Below are positions 1 through 7,189 of a stretch of DNA of 21,039 bases, piece after piece (position 1 is the stretch's first letter; every line of letters begins with the position of its first letter). The notes under the pieces were generated by a model that had not been told where the DNA came from, did no database searches, and worked only from the letters and a program-made list of their open reading frames with translations. The stretch comes from Spirochaetaceae bacterium (GTDB lineage Bacteria; Spirochaetota; Spirochaetia; SZUA-6; Bin103), in contig JAPPNY010000150.1 in the NCBI GenBank assembly GCA_028818385.1, positions 1-21,039 of the forward strand. The letters are read 5' to 3'. The translations under genes and the position numbers were made by a program.

Positions 1-521
1 ACGCGCTCCTCCTGACTCGCTCTCCCGAAACCGGGGATTGCCGGACAGGAACTAACTATGCTCAGACAGTCGACCTACGAGTCCCTCGTGAAGTGTTCGG
101 GGAGGTTGCCTCGACGCCGCTCGTGCGCCGCCACTCGGACGCGGCGAGCATTGCCGGCCTCGTCAAGGAGGGCTCCGTACAGGTGGTCAAGGTGGCCTCG
201 CACCGCAAACTCCCGCTTGCACTCGGCCGCGGTGAGGCCGCCGCCATCCGACTCTGGTTCGATTCCGATGGGGATCTGTTGTTGTCCGATGACGGTCGTG
301 CGATCCGCACGTGTCGTATTCTGCGACTGCCGTTCACGAGTTCGCCACGTGTCGTTGTCGACCTGTACAGGTGTGGAGCAATCCGCCTGAACCGGGCGAG
401 GAGAGCCCTTGAGATGTTGGCGGTAGCAGGAAGATACAGCCGCGATGTCGTAGCTGCTGCGTTGACGGCGCTGCAGGAGGAGCATGAAGATGACCAAGCC
501 GACAACGATCCGTCTCTCTGA
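1..521 (+). CDS. PIN-domain (DUF3368-like) toxin, 5' end outside the window
   Basis: The frame is open from base 3 to the TGA at 519-521. Upstream of the first possible start (GTG at 93) the translation still looks like a PIN domain (a segment ending VPREVFGEV, which resembles the helix with the second acidic residue), so the real start probably lies left of the window. The rest has the DUF3368 pattern: a GRGEAAAI helix, the core strand LLLSDDGRA with the conserved Asp, and a C-terminal helix pair. PIN domains of this kind are Mg-dependent RNases, usually toxins. The first catalytic Asp is not visible because the N-terminus is missing. The 3' end overlaps the following antitoxin-like gene, which supports a toxin-antitoxin unit. 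The order (toxin first) is the reverse of the usual UPF0175-DUF3368 arrangement. The target RNA is unknown. Confidence 0.72.
   Translation, partial: ALLLTRSPETGDCRTGTNYAQTVDLRVPREVFGEVASTPLVRRHSDAASIAGLVKEGSVQVVKVASHRKLPLALGRGEAAAIRLWFDSDGDLLLSDDGRAIRTCRILRLPFTSSPRVVVDLYRCGAIRLNRARRALEMLAVAGRYSRDVVAAALTALQEEHEDDQADNDPSL
475..480 (+). promoter_or_regulatory. Shine-Dalgarno site deciding the antitoxin start
   Basis: AGGAGG lies inside the end of the toxin gene. It is 3 nt from the ATG at 484 and 9 nt from the in-frame ATG at 490. The second spacing is the more usual one, so 490 is preferred. Confidence 0.5.
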
Positions 522-792
522 CGAGGTCCTGAACGAACTCGACCGGCGCGCGCGAGCCCGCGGCAAGGATCGTGCGACGCTGTTGCGGGAGTTGCTTCAG
601 GACGCACTGGACCGGGACACGGAAGATGAAGTGCTAGCTTCGTATCGTGCCGGTCGACTTTCGCTGTCACAAGCCGCTTCACGACTCGGCACCGACGCAT
701 GGTCGTTGTTTGACATTCTGGCGCGGAGGGGGGAAACGTTGAGCGTGTCGCTGGAGGACTGGATGGACTCCGGATCGTCACGATCCGCGTAG
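490..792 (+). CDS. RHH / UPF0175-type antitoxin
   Basis: A 100-residue protein (102 if the ATG at 484 is used). The first 40 residues have the ribbon-helix-helix pattern: a short strand TTIRLSD followed by EVLNELDRRARARG and a second helix. The C-terminal half matches the UPF0175 antitoxin pattern (EVLASYRAGRLSLSQAASRLG, then a DAWSLFDILARRG helix). Such proteins neutralise PIN toxins and usually repress their own operon through the N-terminal DNA-binding part. The gene overlaps the upstream PIN gene by about 30 bp, so the two are almost certainly translationally coupled. The stop codon TAG lies within the TANNNT box that precedes the next gene. The family assignment is by pattern recognition; the pairing follows from context. 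Confidence 0.75.
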   Translation: MTKPTTIRLSDEVLNELDRRARARGKDRATLLRELLQDALDRDTEDEVLASYRAGRLSLSQAASRLGTDAWSLFDILARRGETLSVSLEDWMDSGSSRSA

Positions 793-795
793 ACT
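790..795 (+). promoter_or_regulatory. TANNNT -10-like box before the 802 gene (leaderless type)
   Basis: TAGACT ends 6 nt before the ATG at 802, and there is no Shine-Dalgarno sequence. The box overlaps the stop codon of the antitoxin gene. The same arrangement occurs at four other starts in the window, which suggests transcription begins at or next to the start codon. Confidence 0.35.
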
Positions 796-801
796 GACGG
801 C

Positions 802-1962
802 ATGAAGATCACCTCTGTCGAAACGCTCTGCCTGTCGCGGGCCCACGAGCCCGAACGCCAGTGGATCACCGGCTCGATCCGGGCGGTCAAGGCCGACTGC
901 CCCATCGTCGTCATCGACACGGACGAAGGCGTTCGCGGCATCGCCGAGCCCAGCGCCTACGGCACTCCGTCGCGCATCCGCGAGCGTGTCACCGAGCTGG
1001 CAGCCGGCCTGATCGGCCGCGATCCGCTCGATCCGGACATCACGCCCCGGCTTACCGGTGGCGACCGCAGCGACGACATCCCGCTGGCCGGCATCGACTC
1101 CGCCCTCTGGGACCTGCGCGCCCGGCTCGCCGGCCGGCCGGTGAGCGAGGTGCTCGCCTCCGTCGGCGGCCCCGCCACCAACCCGCCGCTGCGACGCGTG
1201 CGCCTGTACGCGTCCGGCGGCGTCAGCTACGACTGGGAGGACGATCCCGAACAGCTCGTGCGGGAGGCGCTCGCCCATATCGCCGCCGGCTACACGGCGT
1301 TCAAGATGCGCGTCGGCACCGAGTGGAGCCGCTCGGGAGTCGACGCCGCCCGCATGATCGACCTGCTGCGCCGCGTTACCGACGCGGTGGAGGGCCGCAT
1401 GGAACTGATGCTGGACGGCAACTGCCGGCTGAACGAAGCCGACTCCCACACGATCGCCGGCGCCCTGGACGAGCTGAAGTGGACGTGGTTCGAGGAGCCC
1501 ATGCCGCGCGATCCGGAGACGTACGCCCGGCTCAACCGCGCCGTCGATCTGCCGATCACCGGCGGCGAGGTGTTCAGCCGGGCGGAGCAGTTCGATCCCT
1601 ACCTGGAGGCGGGCGCGCTGGCGATCGCCCAGCCCGACGTGGGCGTCTGCGGCATCGGCGAGTGGCTGCGCACCGTCGAGCGCGCCCACCAGTGCGGGGT
1701 CGACATCTGCCCCCACTCCTGGCACAACGGCCTGATGGGGGTCGCCCACGCCCACGCGGTGGCCGCGCTTCCGCGGCCGCGCGTCCTAGAGCTCTGCATG
1801 GTGCAGGGACCGCTGCAGTGGGGGATCCTCCGAGATCCGCCGACGATCGAGGACGGGCACCTGCTGCTGCCGGACGGCCCTGGCTGGGGCGTGGAGCTCG
1901 CCGACGACCTGGAAGCGCGCTTCCCCTATCTCGACGGCCACTACACCGCCCCACTCGACTGA
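802..1962 (+). CDS. Mandelate racemase / muconate lactonizing enzyme family protein (enolase superfamily)
   Basis: A 386-residue enolase-superfamily enzyme of full length. It has an N-terminal capping domain (about 1-130) and a beta/alpha barrel. Visible catalytic features are the KMR motif (K168, R170), the metal ligands D205 (LMLDGN), E231 (WFEEP) and E256 (GGE), the D279 (QPDVGVCG) and H305 (CPHSWHN) pair typical of the mandelate-racemase group, and E330. Members abstract the proton alpha to a carboxylate. Most of those with this D-H pair are sugar-acid dehydratases or racemases. The exact substrate cannot be read from sequence. The gene stands alone between the toxin-antitoxin pair and the convergent tyrS, with only 9 nt before the tyrS stop. 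No ribosome-binding site is visible; a TAGACT box lies 6 nt upstream of the ATG. Confidence 0.9.
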   Translation: MKITSVETLCLSRAHEPERQWITGSIRAVKADCPIVVIDTDEGVRGIAEPSAYGTPSRIRERVTELAAGLIGRDPLDPDITPRLTGGDRSDDIPLAGIDSALWDLRARLAGRPVSEVLASVGGPATNPPLRRVRLYASGGVSYDWEDDPEQLVREALAHIAAGYTAFKMRVGTEWSRSGVDAARMIDLLRRVTDAVEGRMELMLDGNCRLNEADSHTIAGALDELKWTWFEEPMPRDPETYARLNRAVDLPITGGEVFSRAEQFDPYLEAGALAIAQPDVGVCGIGEWLRTVERAHQCGVDICPHSWHNGLMGVAHAHAVAALPRPRVLELCMVQGPLQWGILRDPPTIEDGHLLLPDGPGWGVELADDLEARFPYLDGHYTAPLD

Positions 1963-1971
1963 CGCGCTCGC

Positions 1972-3156
1972 CTAACTCCGGGTAATCCTGGCGAACCGCC
2001 GCTTGCCCACCTTCAACACGCTGCCGTGTGCCGGACGAACCTGAGCGGACGGGTCTGCGACGCGCACGCCGTCGATGGAGACGGCACCCTGCTCGACAAG
2101 CTGGCGAGCCTCGCGATTGCTGGATGAGAATCCGGCAAGGGACAGGAGCCGAACGATCCAGATCTCATGACCCTCGACGCCGGTCACGTCGACCTCCGGC
2201 ATGTCGTCGGGTGTGTTCCGTTCGCGAACCACCGACGTGAACTCGGCCTCTGCCCGGTCGGCCGCCTCGACGCCGTGGTACATGGCGACGACGCGGCGAG
2301 CCAGGCTCACCTTTGCGTCCATCGGATGTTCGGATCCGTCTTCCCGCCGCGCCGCCATCCGGGAGATTTCGTCCATCGGCACGTCCGATGCCAGCTCGAA
2401 GTAGTGCCCGATCAGGTCATCGGGAATGGACATGAGCTTCCCGAACTGCTCGGCCGGCGCCTCGTCGATGCCGACGTAGTTGCCGAGGGACTTGCTCATC
2501 TTCTCGACGCCGTCCGTCCCGACGAGCAGCCCCATGAGCATGACCACCTGCGGATCCTGGCCGGCGTTTCTCTGCAGGTCGCGCCCGACGAGGTTGTTGA
2601 ACTTCTGGTCCGTGCCTCCAAGCTCGATGTCCGCCCGGATCATGACTGAGTCATGTCCCTGGCAGAGCGGATACATCAGCTCGTGCACGAAGATCGGCTG
2701 CCGGGCGGCAAACCGCTTGGAGAAGTCGTCCCGTTCGAGCAGGCGTGCGACGGTGTACCGGGAAGCGAGCGCGACCACGTCGGAGAAGCGCATCGTGCCG
2801 AGCCAGTCCGAGTTGTAGAGGATCTCCGTTCGGTCACGATCGAGGATCTTGTACAACTGCTGTTCGTAGCTGCGGACGTGCTCGACCACTTGGTCGCGCG
2901 TCAGGATCGGGCGTGTCTTCGAGCGTCCCGAAGGATCGCCGATCGTCGCCGTGAAGTCGCCGATCACGAGGCAGGCGATATGGCCCAGGTCCTGGAACTG
3001 CCGCAGCTTCCTCAAGACAACCGCGAAGCCAAGGTGCACGTCCGATGCCGTCGGGTCGATGCCCAGCTTGACCCGCAGGGGTCTCTGCTCCGCCTGGGCC
3101 AGCCGCAGGAGCCGGGCGAGTCCGTCTTCCGGAACGACTTCCTCCACCGCCCGCAT
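1972..3156 (-). CDS. tyrS: Tyrosyl-tRNA synthetase (TyrRZ type)
   Basis: This class I synthetase charges tRNA-Tyr in the cytoplasm. From the ATG at 3156 it has 394 residues. The HIGH-type signature reads HLGF (41-44), followed by the conserved block RKLRQFQDLGH, the tyrosine pocket ELGGTDQKFN (178-187), KMSKS (219-223) and a C-terminal S4 RNA-binding domain (about 337-385). Relatives normally start about ten residues earlier with a helix like the one coded just upstream (DEQCAVLM), yet there is no ATG, GTG or TTG in that stretch. Two CTG codons at 3189-3187 and 3186-3184 lie 6 and 9 nt after AAGGA (3200-3196), so a CTG start overlapping the stop of the upstream dioxygenase gene is plausible. 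Placement directly behind a PhyH gene is unusual for a housekeeping gene. Confidence 0.95.
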   Translation of the reverse strand: MRAVEEVVPEDGLARLLRLAQAEQRPLRVKLGIDPTASDVHLGFAVVLRKLRQFQDLGHIACLVIGDFTATIGDPSGRSKTRPILTRDQVVEHVRSYEQQLYKILDRDRTEILYNSDWLGTMRFSDVVALASRYTVARLLERDDFSKRFAARQPIFVHELMYPLCQGHDSVMIRADIELGGTDQKFNNLVGRDLQRNAGQDPQVVMLMGLLVGTDGVEKMSKSLGNYVGIDEAPAEQFGKLMSIPDDLIGHYFELASDVPMDEISRMAARREDGSEHPMDAKVSLARRVVAMYHGVEAADRAEAEFTSVVRERNTPDDMPEVDVTGVEGHEIWIVRLLSLAGFSSSNREARQLVEQGAVSIDGVRVADPSAQVRPAHGSVLKVGKRRFARITRS

Positions 3157-3182
3157 CAGGACCGCGCACTGTTCGTCGACTG

Positions 3183-4034
3183 TCAGCAGGTCACGTCCTT
3201 GCCCTCGGAGCCGAACACGGCCATGCGCTCCTCCAGGCTGATGAGCTCGGCGCCGGCGGGCCGGTAGTGGAACTGCACCGCGCGGCGCCGCTCGTCGCTC
3301 GTGTTCGGGGCGGTGCCGTGCTGCATGAAGCTGGAGAAGAACAGGCAACCGCCCGGCTCCAGCGGCACGGCTAGGGTCCCGAGCGGGTCCACGTCCGTAT
3401 CGCAGATCTGCCAGTCGCGGCGCTTGAAGTGCACGACCGGCCCCTGCAGGTGCGATCCGGGCTTGACGAGCATGCAGCCGTTGCCGGTCGTCGCCCGGTC
3501 CAGTGCGATCCAGACGCCGACCACCCGCGTCCGCAGCTCCAGGTCGAAGTAGGCATGGTCCTGGTGCCACGGCTTCTCGCGCCCGACGCGAGGCGGCTTG
3601 AGCAGCGCCATGTCCTGGAACAGCAGCGGCTCCTCGCCGATGATGCGGCGGACCACGCCCATCAGGGCGGGGTCTTCCGACAGCGTGCGCAGGCGCTCGT
3701 CATGGCCGACGAACCACATGAACTTGCGCACGTAGTCCTGACGCTCTTCGGCAGCCATGCCGTCGAGCGTCGCCGGATCCACGCTCGACTCGTAATCCAC
3801 GCTGTCGAACGTGGGGCTGCTGCCGGCCAGGAGGTCGAGCAGGCCGTCCAGCGCATCCTGCACCCGGTCGATGGCGAACGCCTCGTGCACGACCAGGTAG
3901 CCCTGCTCGCGAAAGCGGGCGATCTCCCGTTCCGTGACCGAATCGAACCCCGTCACGCCCTCCGCCAGACCGTCGTAGCGGTACAACCCGTCCGGAGCGG
4001 GAGTGCTCGCCTGGGTCTCCGTCGCGGTAGCCAT
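3183..4034 (-). CDS. Phytanoyl-CoA dioxygenase (PhyH) family protein
   Basis: A 283-residue Fe(II)/2-oxoglutarate-dependent oxygenase of normal length. The iron triad is H157 and D159 (PWHQDHAYF) plus H239 (FMQHGTAPNTS). The arginine run at 249-251 (DERRRAVQFHY) should hold the residue that binds 2-oxoglutarate. The N-terminal part has the usual FREQGYLVV segment. Members hydroxylate small molecules or lipid-derived acids; the substrate is not predictable here. The ATG at 4034 was chosen because the protein pattern begins there. The open frame runs further upstream but into the neighbouring gene. Its TGA lies within the CTGCTGA stretch where tyrS may start, so the two genes are probably cotranscribed. 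Confidence 0.88.
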   Translation of the reverse strand: MATATETQASTPAPDGLYRYDGLAEGVTGFDSVTEREIARFREQGYLVVHEAFAIDRVQDALDGLLDLLAGSSPTFDSVDYESSVDPATLDGMAAEERQDYVRKFMWFVGHDERLRTLSEDPALMGVVRRIIGEEPLLFQDMALLKPPRVGREKPWHQDHAYFDLELRTRVVGVWIALDRATTGNGCMLVKPGSHLQGPVVHFKRRDWQICDTDVDPLGTLAVPLEPGGCLFFSSFMQHGTAPNTSDERRRAVQFHYRPAGAELISLEERMAVFGSEGKDVTC

Positions 4035-4042
4035 GGTCCGCC

Positions 4043-4048
4043 AGTATA
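4043..4048 (-). promoter_or_regulatory. TATACT -10-like box before the PhyH gene
   Basis: On the minus strand TATACT ends 8 nt before the ATG at 4034. There is no good Shine-Dalgarno sequence and no clear -35 box. It could drive a leaderless PhyH-tyrS transcript. Confidence 0.4.
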
Positions 4049-4072
4049 GCCGAGTCGCTCCGCGAGCCGGCG

Positions 4073-4630
4073 CTAGCGGCCGGGATACCACTCGCGCTCG
4101 ACGCGCGGGTCGGAGGCGACCTCGATGTAGAAAGAGCGCTGGCTCGGCGTCATCCGCTCCAGCGCGGCGCGGCCGGGGAAGAAACGGTGAAACTTCATCC
4201 CGGCGTGGTGGTACTTGTAGAACAGGGTCACCCGCTCGCGATCGCTGTCCCATGGCGCGGCGCCGTGGCAGAGCGCCTCGGTGAAGATCACCACGGAGCC
4301 GGCCCGGCAGGGCACGCAGCGGATCAGCGACCGGTCGACGCCGTGCTCGAAGTTCTTCATCTCCTCCGGGATCGGGAAGTTGGCCTTGTGGCTGCCGGGG
4401 ACGCAGGCGAAGCCGCCCTCCTCCTCGTCGACGTCAGTGAGGTTGAAGGCGACCACCGTGTGGCCGCTGAAGATGCGCCCGTTGGACTGGCAGTACATCA
4501 GCGTCAGGTCCTGACCGTTGCTGTCGAACTCGCCGCCGCCGTGCAGCGGCAGGCCGGCGAATCCCTTGCGCCGGATGTACCCGTAGCTGATCTCCAGCCG
4601 CAACTCATGGTGGATGATCACCTTGAGCAC
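4073..4630 (-). CDS. PhyH-family dioxygenase, N-terminally truncated
   Basis: 185 residues from a GTG. The sequence matches the C-terminal two thirds of a PhyH subfamily with an LHGGG motif, a GHTVVAFNLTDV strand, the EEGGFACVPGSHKANF block, a distal iron histidine in FTEALCHGAAPW and an arginine in RERVTLFYKY. Family members are about 300 residues. Homology-like sequence (RIDIPRVIDVLKVII) continues upstream of the GTG to about 4660, with no start codon before an in-frame TGA at 4696-4694. The gene has therefore lost about 100 N-terminal codons and is probably not functional as a dioxygenase. The break point coincides with the start of an unrelated PhyH remnant on the other strand. Confidence 0.75.
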   Translation of the reverse strand: MLKVIIHHELRLEISYGYIRRKGFAGLPLHGGGEFDSNGQDLTLMYCQSNGRIFSGHTVVAFNLTDVDEEEGGFACVPGSHKANFPIPEEMKNFEHGVDRSLIRCVPCRAGSVVIFTEALCHGAAPWDSDRERVTLFYKYHHAGMKFHRFFPGRAALERMTPSQRSFYIEVASDPRVEREWYPGR

Positions 4631-4638
4631 GTCGATGA

Positions 4639-4803
4639 CGCGCGGAATGTCGATGCGCCATGACCGCCGGCTACATGCCGGACGGCTCGGTGTTCAACGG
4701 CATCCAGAACGTCCTCTCCGACGCTCAGGTGGCAGCCCTGAAGGTCGGCGATCCGCTCGACGACGACACCCAGAACCCGCTGCTGTGGCGCCGGACGGCC
4801 TGA
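4639..4803 (+). pseudogene. C-terminal remnant of another PhyH gene
   Basis: Read on the plus strand after an in-frame TGA at 4636-4638, this stretch codes for a tail highly typical of PhyH proteins: TAGYMPDGSVFNGIQNVL, then a DAQVAALKVGDPLDDD stretch and NPLLWRR before the TGA at 4801-4803. Only about 50 codons remain, and the whole catalytic domain is missing. An ATG at 4660 could start a 47-residue peptide, but no ribosome-binding site precedes it. It belongs to a different PhyH subfamily from the truncated gene on the opposite strand. The fragment marks a rearrangement. Confidence 0.65.
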
Positions 4804-4834
4804 GAGGCGTCCCGGCGTAGAGCCGAGGGACCTC

Positions 4835-5716
4835 CTATGCGAGGTGCTCCTTGAAGAACGCCACGGTTCGCTCCCATGCCAACTCTGCCGCCGCCTGGTC
4901 GTAGCGGGGCGTTGAGTCGTTGTGAAAGCCGTGCTGGGTGCCCGGGTAGGTGAGCATCTGGTAGCTCTTGCCATGCTCCTGGAGCGCGGCCTCGTAGCCG
5001 GCCCGGGACCGGTTCACGAAGTTGTCGTTCTCGGCGTAGTGGATGAGCAGCGGCGCATGGATATTGCCGACCTCTTCCGTGGGTGGCGCCGGGCCGTAGA
5101 ACGGCACGCCGGCATCGAGATCGGCGCCCAGCGTGACCGCCAGCACGTTGGTCATGCCGCCGCCCCAGCAGAAGCCGGTGGCTCCCAGCTTGCCGCTACA
5201 GAGGTCGTGCTCCTTCAGGAAGCGGGCGCTGTTGATGATGTCCTGCCTGAGCTTGTCCGGGTCCAGGGAGCGCTGCATGGCGCGCCCGTCATCGTCGTTG
5301 CCGGGATAGCCGCCGATCGGCGCCAACCCGTCCGGCGCCAGGGCCAGGAACCCCGCGACGGCGGCACGGCGCGCGACGTCCTCGATGTAGGGATTGAGGC
5401 CGCGGTTCTCGTGGATGACCACCACGCCGGGAAACGGCGGGTTGCCGGCAGGCTGCACGAAGTAGCCGCGCATCTTCCCGGAGGTGCCGCCGGGTGACGG
5501 GTAGTCGACGTAGAGCGCCTTGATACGCTCATCGGTGAAGGAGATGGTCTGCGCCTCGGCGTAGCGCGGCAGGAGCGCTTGCGCCATCGTAAGCGCCGAC
5601 ACCCCGCCGACGGTGATGGCCGCCGACCGCGACAGGAACTCCTTGCGGTCGATGCGGTCGTGGGTGTAGTCGTCGTAGAGGTCGTATACGCGCGGATCGA
5701 TGTCCTTCCTGTCCAT
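4835..5716 (-). CDS. Dienelactone hydrolase family protein (YghX-like) with export leader
   Basis: A 293-residue alpha/beta hydrolase. The probable nucleophile is C183 in GFCWGGG, with D231 (AENDNF) and H262 (QHGFHND) completing the triad; the HENRG motif (102-106) carries the conserved Glu. Overall the pattern matches the YghX-like branch, including the N-terminal segment with a Tyr/Asp-rich stretch followed by DRKEFLSRS and a hydrophobic run to about residue 55. That leader resembles a Tat signal, but with Arg-Lys in place of the twin Arg. The ATG at 5716 follows GGAGG by 4 nt and is preferred over the GTG at 5731, which precedes that site. Known family members hydrolyse lactones or esters; the substrate here is unknown. 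It lies 21 nt upstream of nothing related on its own strand: the next gene rightward is a peptidase that ends at 5738. Confidence 0.88.
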   Translation of the reverse strand: MDRKDIDPRVYDLYDDYTHDRIDRKEFLSRSAAITVGGVSALTMAQALLPRYAEAQTISFTDERIKALYVDYPSPGGTSGKMRGYFVQPAGNPPFPGVVVIHENRGLNPYIEDVARRAAVAGFLALAPDGLAPIGGYPGNDDDGRAMQRSLDPDKLRQDIINSARFLKEHDLCSGKLGATGFCWGGGMTNVLAVTLGADLDAGVPFYGPAPPTEEVGNIHAPLLIHYAENDNFVNRSRAGYEAALQEHGKSYQMLTYPGTQHGFHNDSTPRYDQAAAELAWERTVAFFKEHLA

Positions 5717-5737
5717 CTTGCCTCCGACCACGCCAAC

Positions 5738-6703
5738 TTAGCACGGCCGCGACGTGGAGAACCGGGCGGTGGCGCGAGTCAGTTCCCCGGTGATCGCCGC
5801 GTCTGCGTGTCCGGCGTCGTTCACGATCACCAGCTCGGCGCGTGGCCATGCGTGTCTGAGTTCCCACGCGTTGGCGATCGGCGCCTGAAAATCGAAGCGG
5901 CCGTTCACCAAAATCCCGGGAGTGTCCCGCAGCGCCCCGGCTCCGCGCAACAGGAAACCGTCTTCCAGCCACGCGTAGTGCCGGACGTAATGCGTGACAA
6001 GACGCGCGAACGCCAGCGCAAACCTGCGGTCTTCAAAGCGCGCCGACAGTCCCGCAGCGGGCGGCCAGGCAGGCGTCGCCGACTCCCACAGGCACCACTC
6101 GAACGCGGCCCGCTCATGTACGGCCGGGTCTGGGTCATACAGCATACGGTGATACGCATCGACGACATCGCGATCCGCGCCGGCGAGCGGTGCCGCCGCT
6201 TGCAGACGCTCCCACTGCTCCGGAAAGAACCTCGCCAAGCCCCCTCGGAACAGCCAGTCGAACTCCACGTGCCGTCCGGTCGTGACACCGAACAGAATGA
6301 GCTCCGTGACGCGGTCCGGAAAGCGTTCGGCGTACGTCAGTGCCAGGGTGCTGCCCCACGAGCCGCCGAGCACCAGCCATCGCTCGACTCCCAGGTGCCG
6401 GCGCAACGCCTCCATGTCGTCGACGAGATGCCACGTGGTATTGGTCTCCCGGTCAGTGTCGAGGGCGCTCGCATGGGGCGTGCTGCGCCCGCAGCCTCTC
6501 TGATCAAAGAGCACGACACGATAGGCATCCGGATCGAACAGCCGGCGCTGCCAATCCGTGCACCCGGAACCGGGGCCGCCGTGCACGACGACTGCCGGCT
6601 TTCCGCGCGGATTGCCGCAGGTCTCCCAGTAGACGAGGTTCCCGTTGCCGACGGCCAACATGCCGCGCTCGTACGGTTGGATCGGCGGATGGAGCGCTGT
6701 CAC
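5738..6703 (-). CDS. pip: Proline iminopeptidase (alpha/beta hydrolase, S33)
   Basis: A 321-residue cytoplasmic enzyme that removes N-terminal proline from peptides. The oxyanion-hole motif HGGPGSG (41-47), FDQRGCGRS (66-74), the nucleophile S115 in GGSWGS, D271 (NGRFD) and H299 (NDAGHA) all match family S33 closely, and so does the length. The GTG at 6703 was chosen because relatives begin a few residues before PPIQPYERG, and this start gives the usual N-terminus. The open frame extends 49 codons upstream into the GNAT gene and that part is not homologous. There is no clear ribosome-binding site. It is 34 nt downstream of the GNAT gene and is probably cotranscribed with it. Confidence 0.9.
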   Translation of the reverse strand: MTALHPPIQPYERGMLAVGNGNLVYWETCGNPRGKPAVVVHGGPGSGCTDWQRRLFDPDAYRVVLFDQRGCGRSTPHASALDTDRETNTTWHLVDDMEALRRHLGVERWLVLGGSWGSTLALTYAERFPDRVTELILFGVTTGRHVEFDWLFRGGLARFFPEQWERLQAAAPLAGADRDVVDAYHRMLYDPDPAVHERAAFEWCLWESATPAWPPAAGLSARFEDRRFALAFARLVTHYVRHYAWLEDGFLLRGAGALRDTPGILVNGRFDFQAPIANAWELRHAWPRAELVIVNDAGHADAAITGELTRATARFSTSRPC

Positions 6704-6737
6704 GTCCGTAGCCCGATCCCCGGATCCGAACGCACCG

Positions 6738-7145
6738 TCACTTCTCCATGCGGAGGACGGCGACACGGAACCCGTATCCTCGATAGAAGGCGACCGCCTC
6801 CTCGTTGTGGGCGAACACGTCGAGCCGCACCGGCTTCCCGGACCAGACATTCGCGTACATCCAGTCCATCAGCGCCGTGGCGATCCCACGCCGGCGCTGG
6901 CCGCGGGCCACGAAAAGCTGGCGCAGATAGTAGTGCTTGCCGTCGTCACGGAAGAGGCAGTAGCCGGCTGTCACGCCGCCGGACCGCGCGACATAACACG
7001 TGTATCCCTCTTGCATCCACGTGATCATTCGCTCGGCGAGCTCGGCCCGAGTCATCGGATTGGGATGTTGCTCGTCCTCGATGAGCTGCCGGTTGAGCTC
7101 GGCCAACTCCTCCGCGTCCGACTCATCCGCTCTGTTGATCGTCAT
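6738..7145 (-). CDS. GNAT-family N-acetyltransferase
   Basis: A 135-residue single-domain GNAT protein. The acetyl-CoA binding loop is QRRRGIA (83-89) after the strand LRQLFVA. The C-terminal NEEAVAFYRGYGF (114-126) is the standard GNAT motif. The acceptor (protein, amine or antibiotic) cannot be inferred. The ATG at 7145 gives a normal N-terminus. No Shine-Dalgarno sequence is present, but TATCAT lies 8 nt upstream. It is transcribed divergently from the DUF6817-like gene and is followed at 34 nt by the proline iminopeptidase. Confidence 0.87.
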   Translation of the reverse strand: MTINRADESDAEELAELNRQLIEDEQHPNPMTRAELAERMITWMQEGYTCYVARSGGVTAGYCLFRDDGKHYYLRQLFVARGQRRRGIATALMDWMYANVWSGKPVRLDVFAHNEEAVAFYRGYGFRVAVLRMEK

Positions 7146-7161
7146 GTTCAGTCATGATAAT
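7135..7161 (+). promoter_or_regulatory. Possible sigma-70-like promoter for the 7190 gene
   Basis: TTGATC (7135-7140) and GATAAT (7156-7161) are separated by 15 nt, a little short. A start of transcription near 7168 would fit translation from the ATG at 7190 rather than the one at 7154. Confidence 0.3.
7154..7159 (-). promoter_or_regulatory. TATCAT -10-like box before the GNAT gene
   Basis: On the minus strand TATCAT ends 8 nt before the ATG at 7145, with no Shine-Dalgarno sequence between. This is the leaderless arrangement also seen at 802, 4034, 8697 and 16581. It overlaps the plus-strand GATAAT of the divergent gene. Confidence 0.35.
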
Positions 7162-7189
7162 CTGTATCGCTTCAGGATCGGATGGAAAC

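Noticed and set aside
1963..1971. A bidirectional terminator between the convergent 802 gene and tyrS.
   Set aside because: Only 9 nt separate the stops, and I see no stable hairpin with a T-run on either side.
1972..3570. A 532-codon open frame that would fuse extra sequence to the N-terminus of TyrRS.
   Set aside because: The part beyond about 3190 is the antisense-like alternate frame of the PhyH gene on the same strand (Pro/Arg/Ala-rich, no homology); the TyrRS pattern begins near 3186.
5579..7024. A long plus-strand open frame opposite the hydrolase, peptidase and GNAT genes.
   Set aside because: Its translation is Arg/Pro/Ala/His-rich with no family pattern; the three minus-strand genes show complete catalytic motifs. 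It is a high-GC shadow.
7154..7189. Extended start of the DUF6817-like protein at ATG 7154.
   Set aside because: No ribosome-binding site, it overlaps the likely -10 box, and the added residues do not resemble the family.
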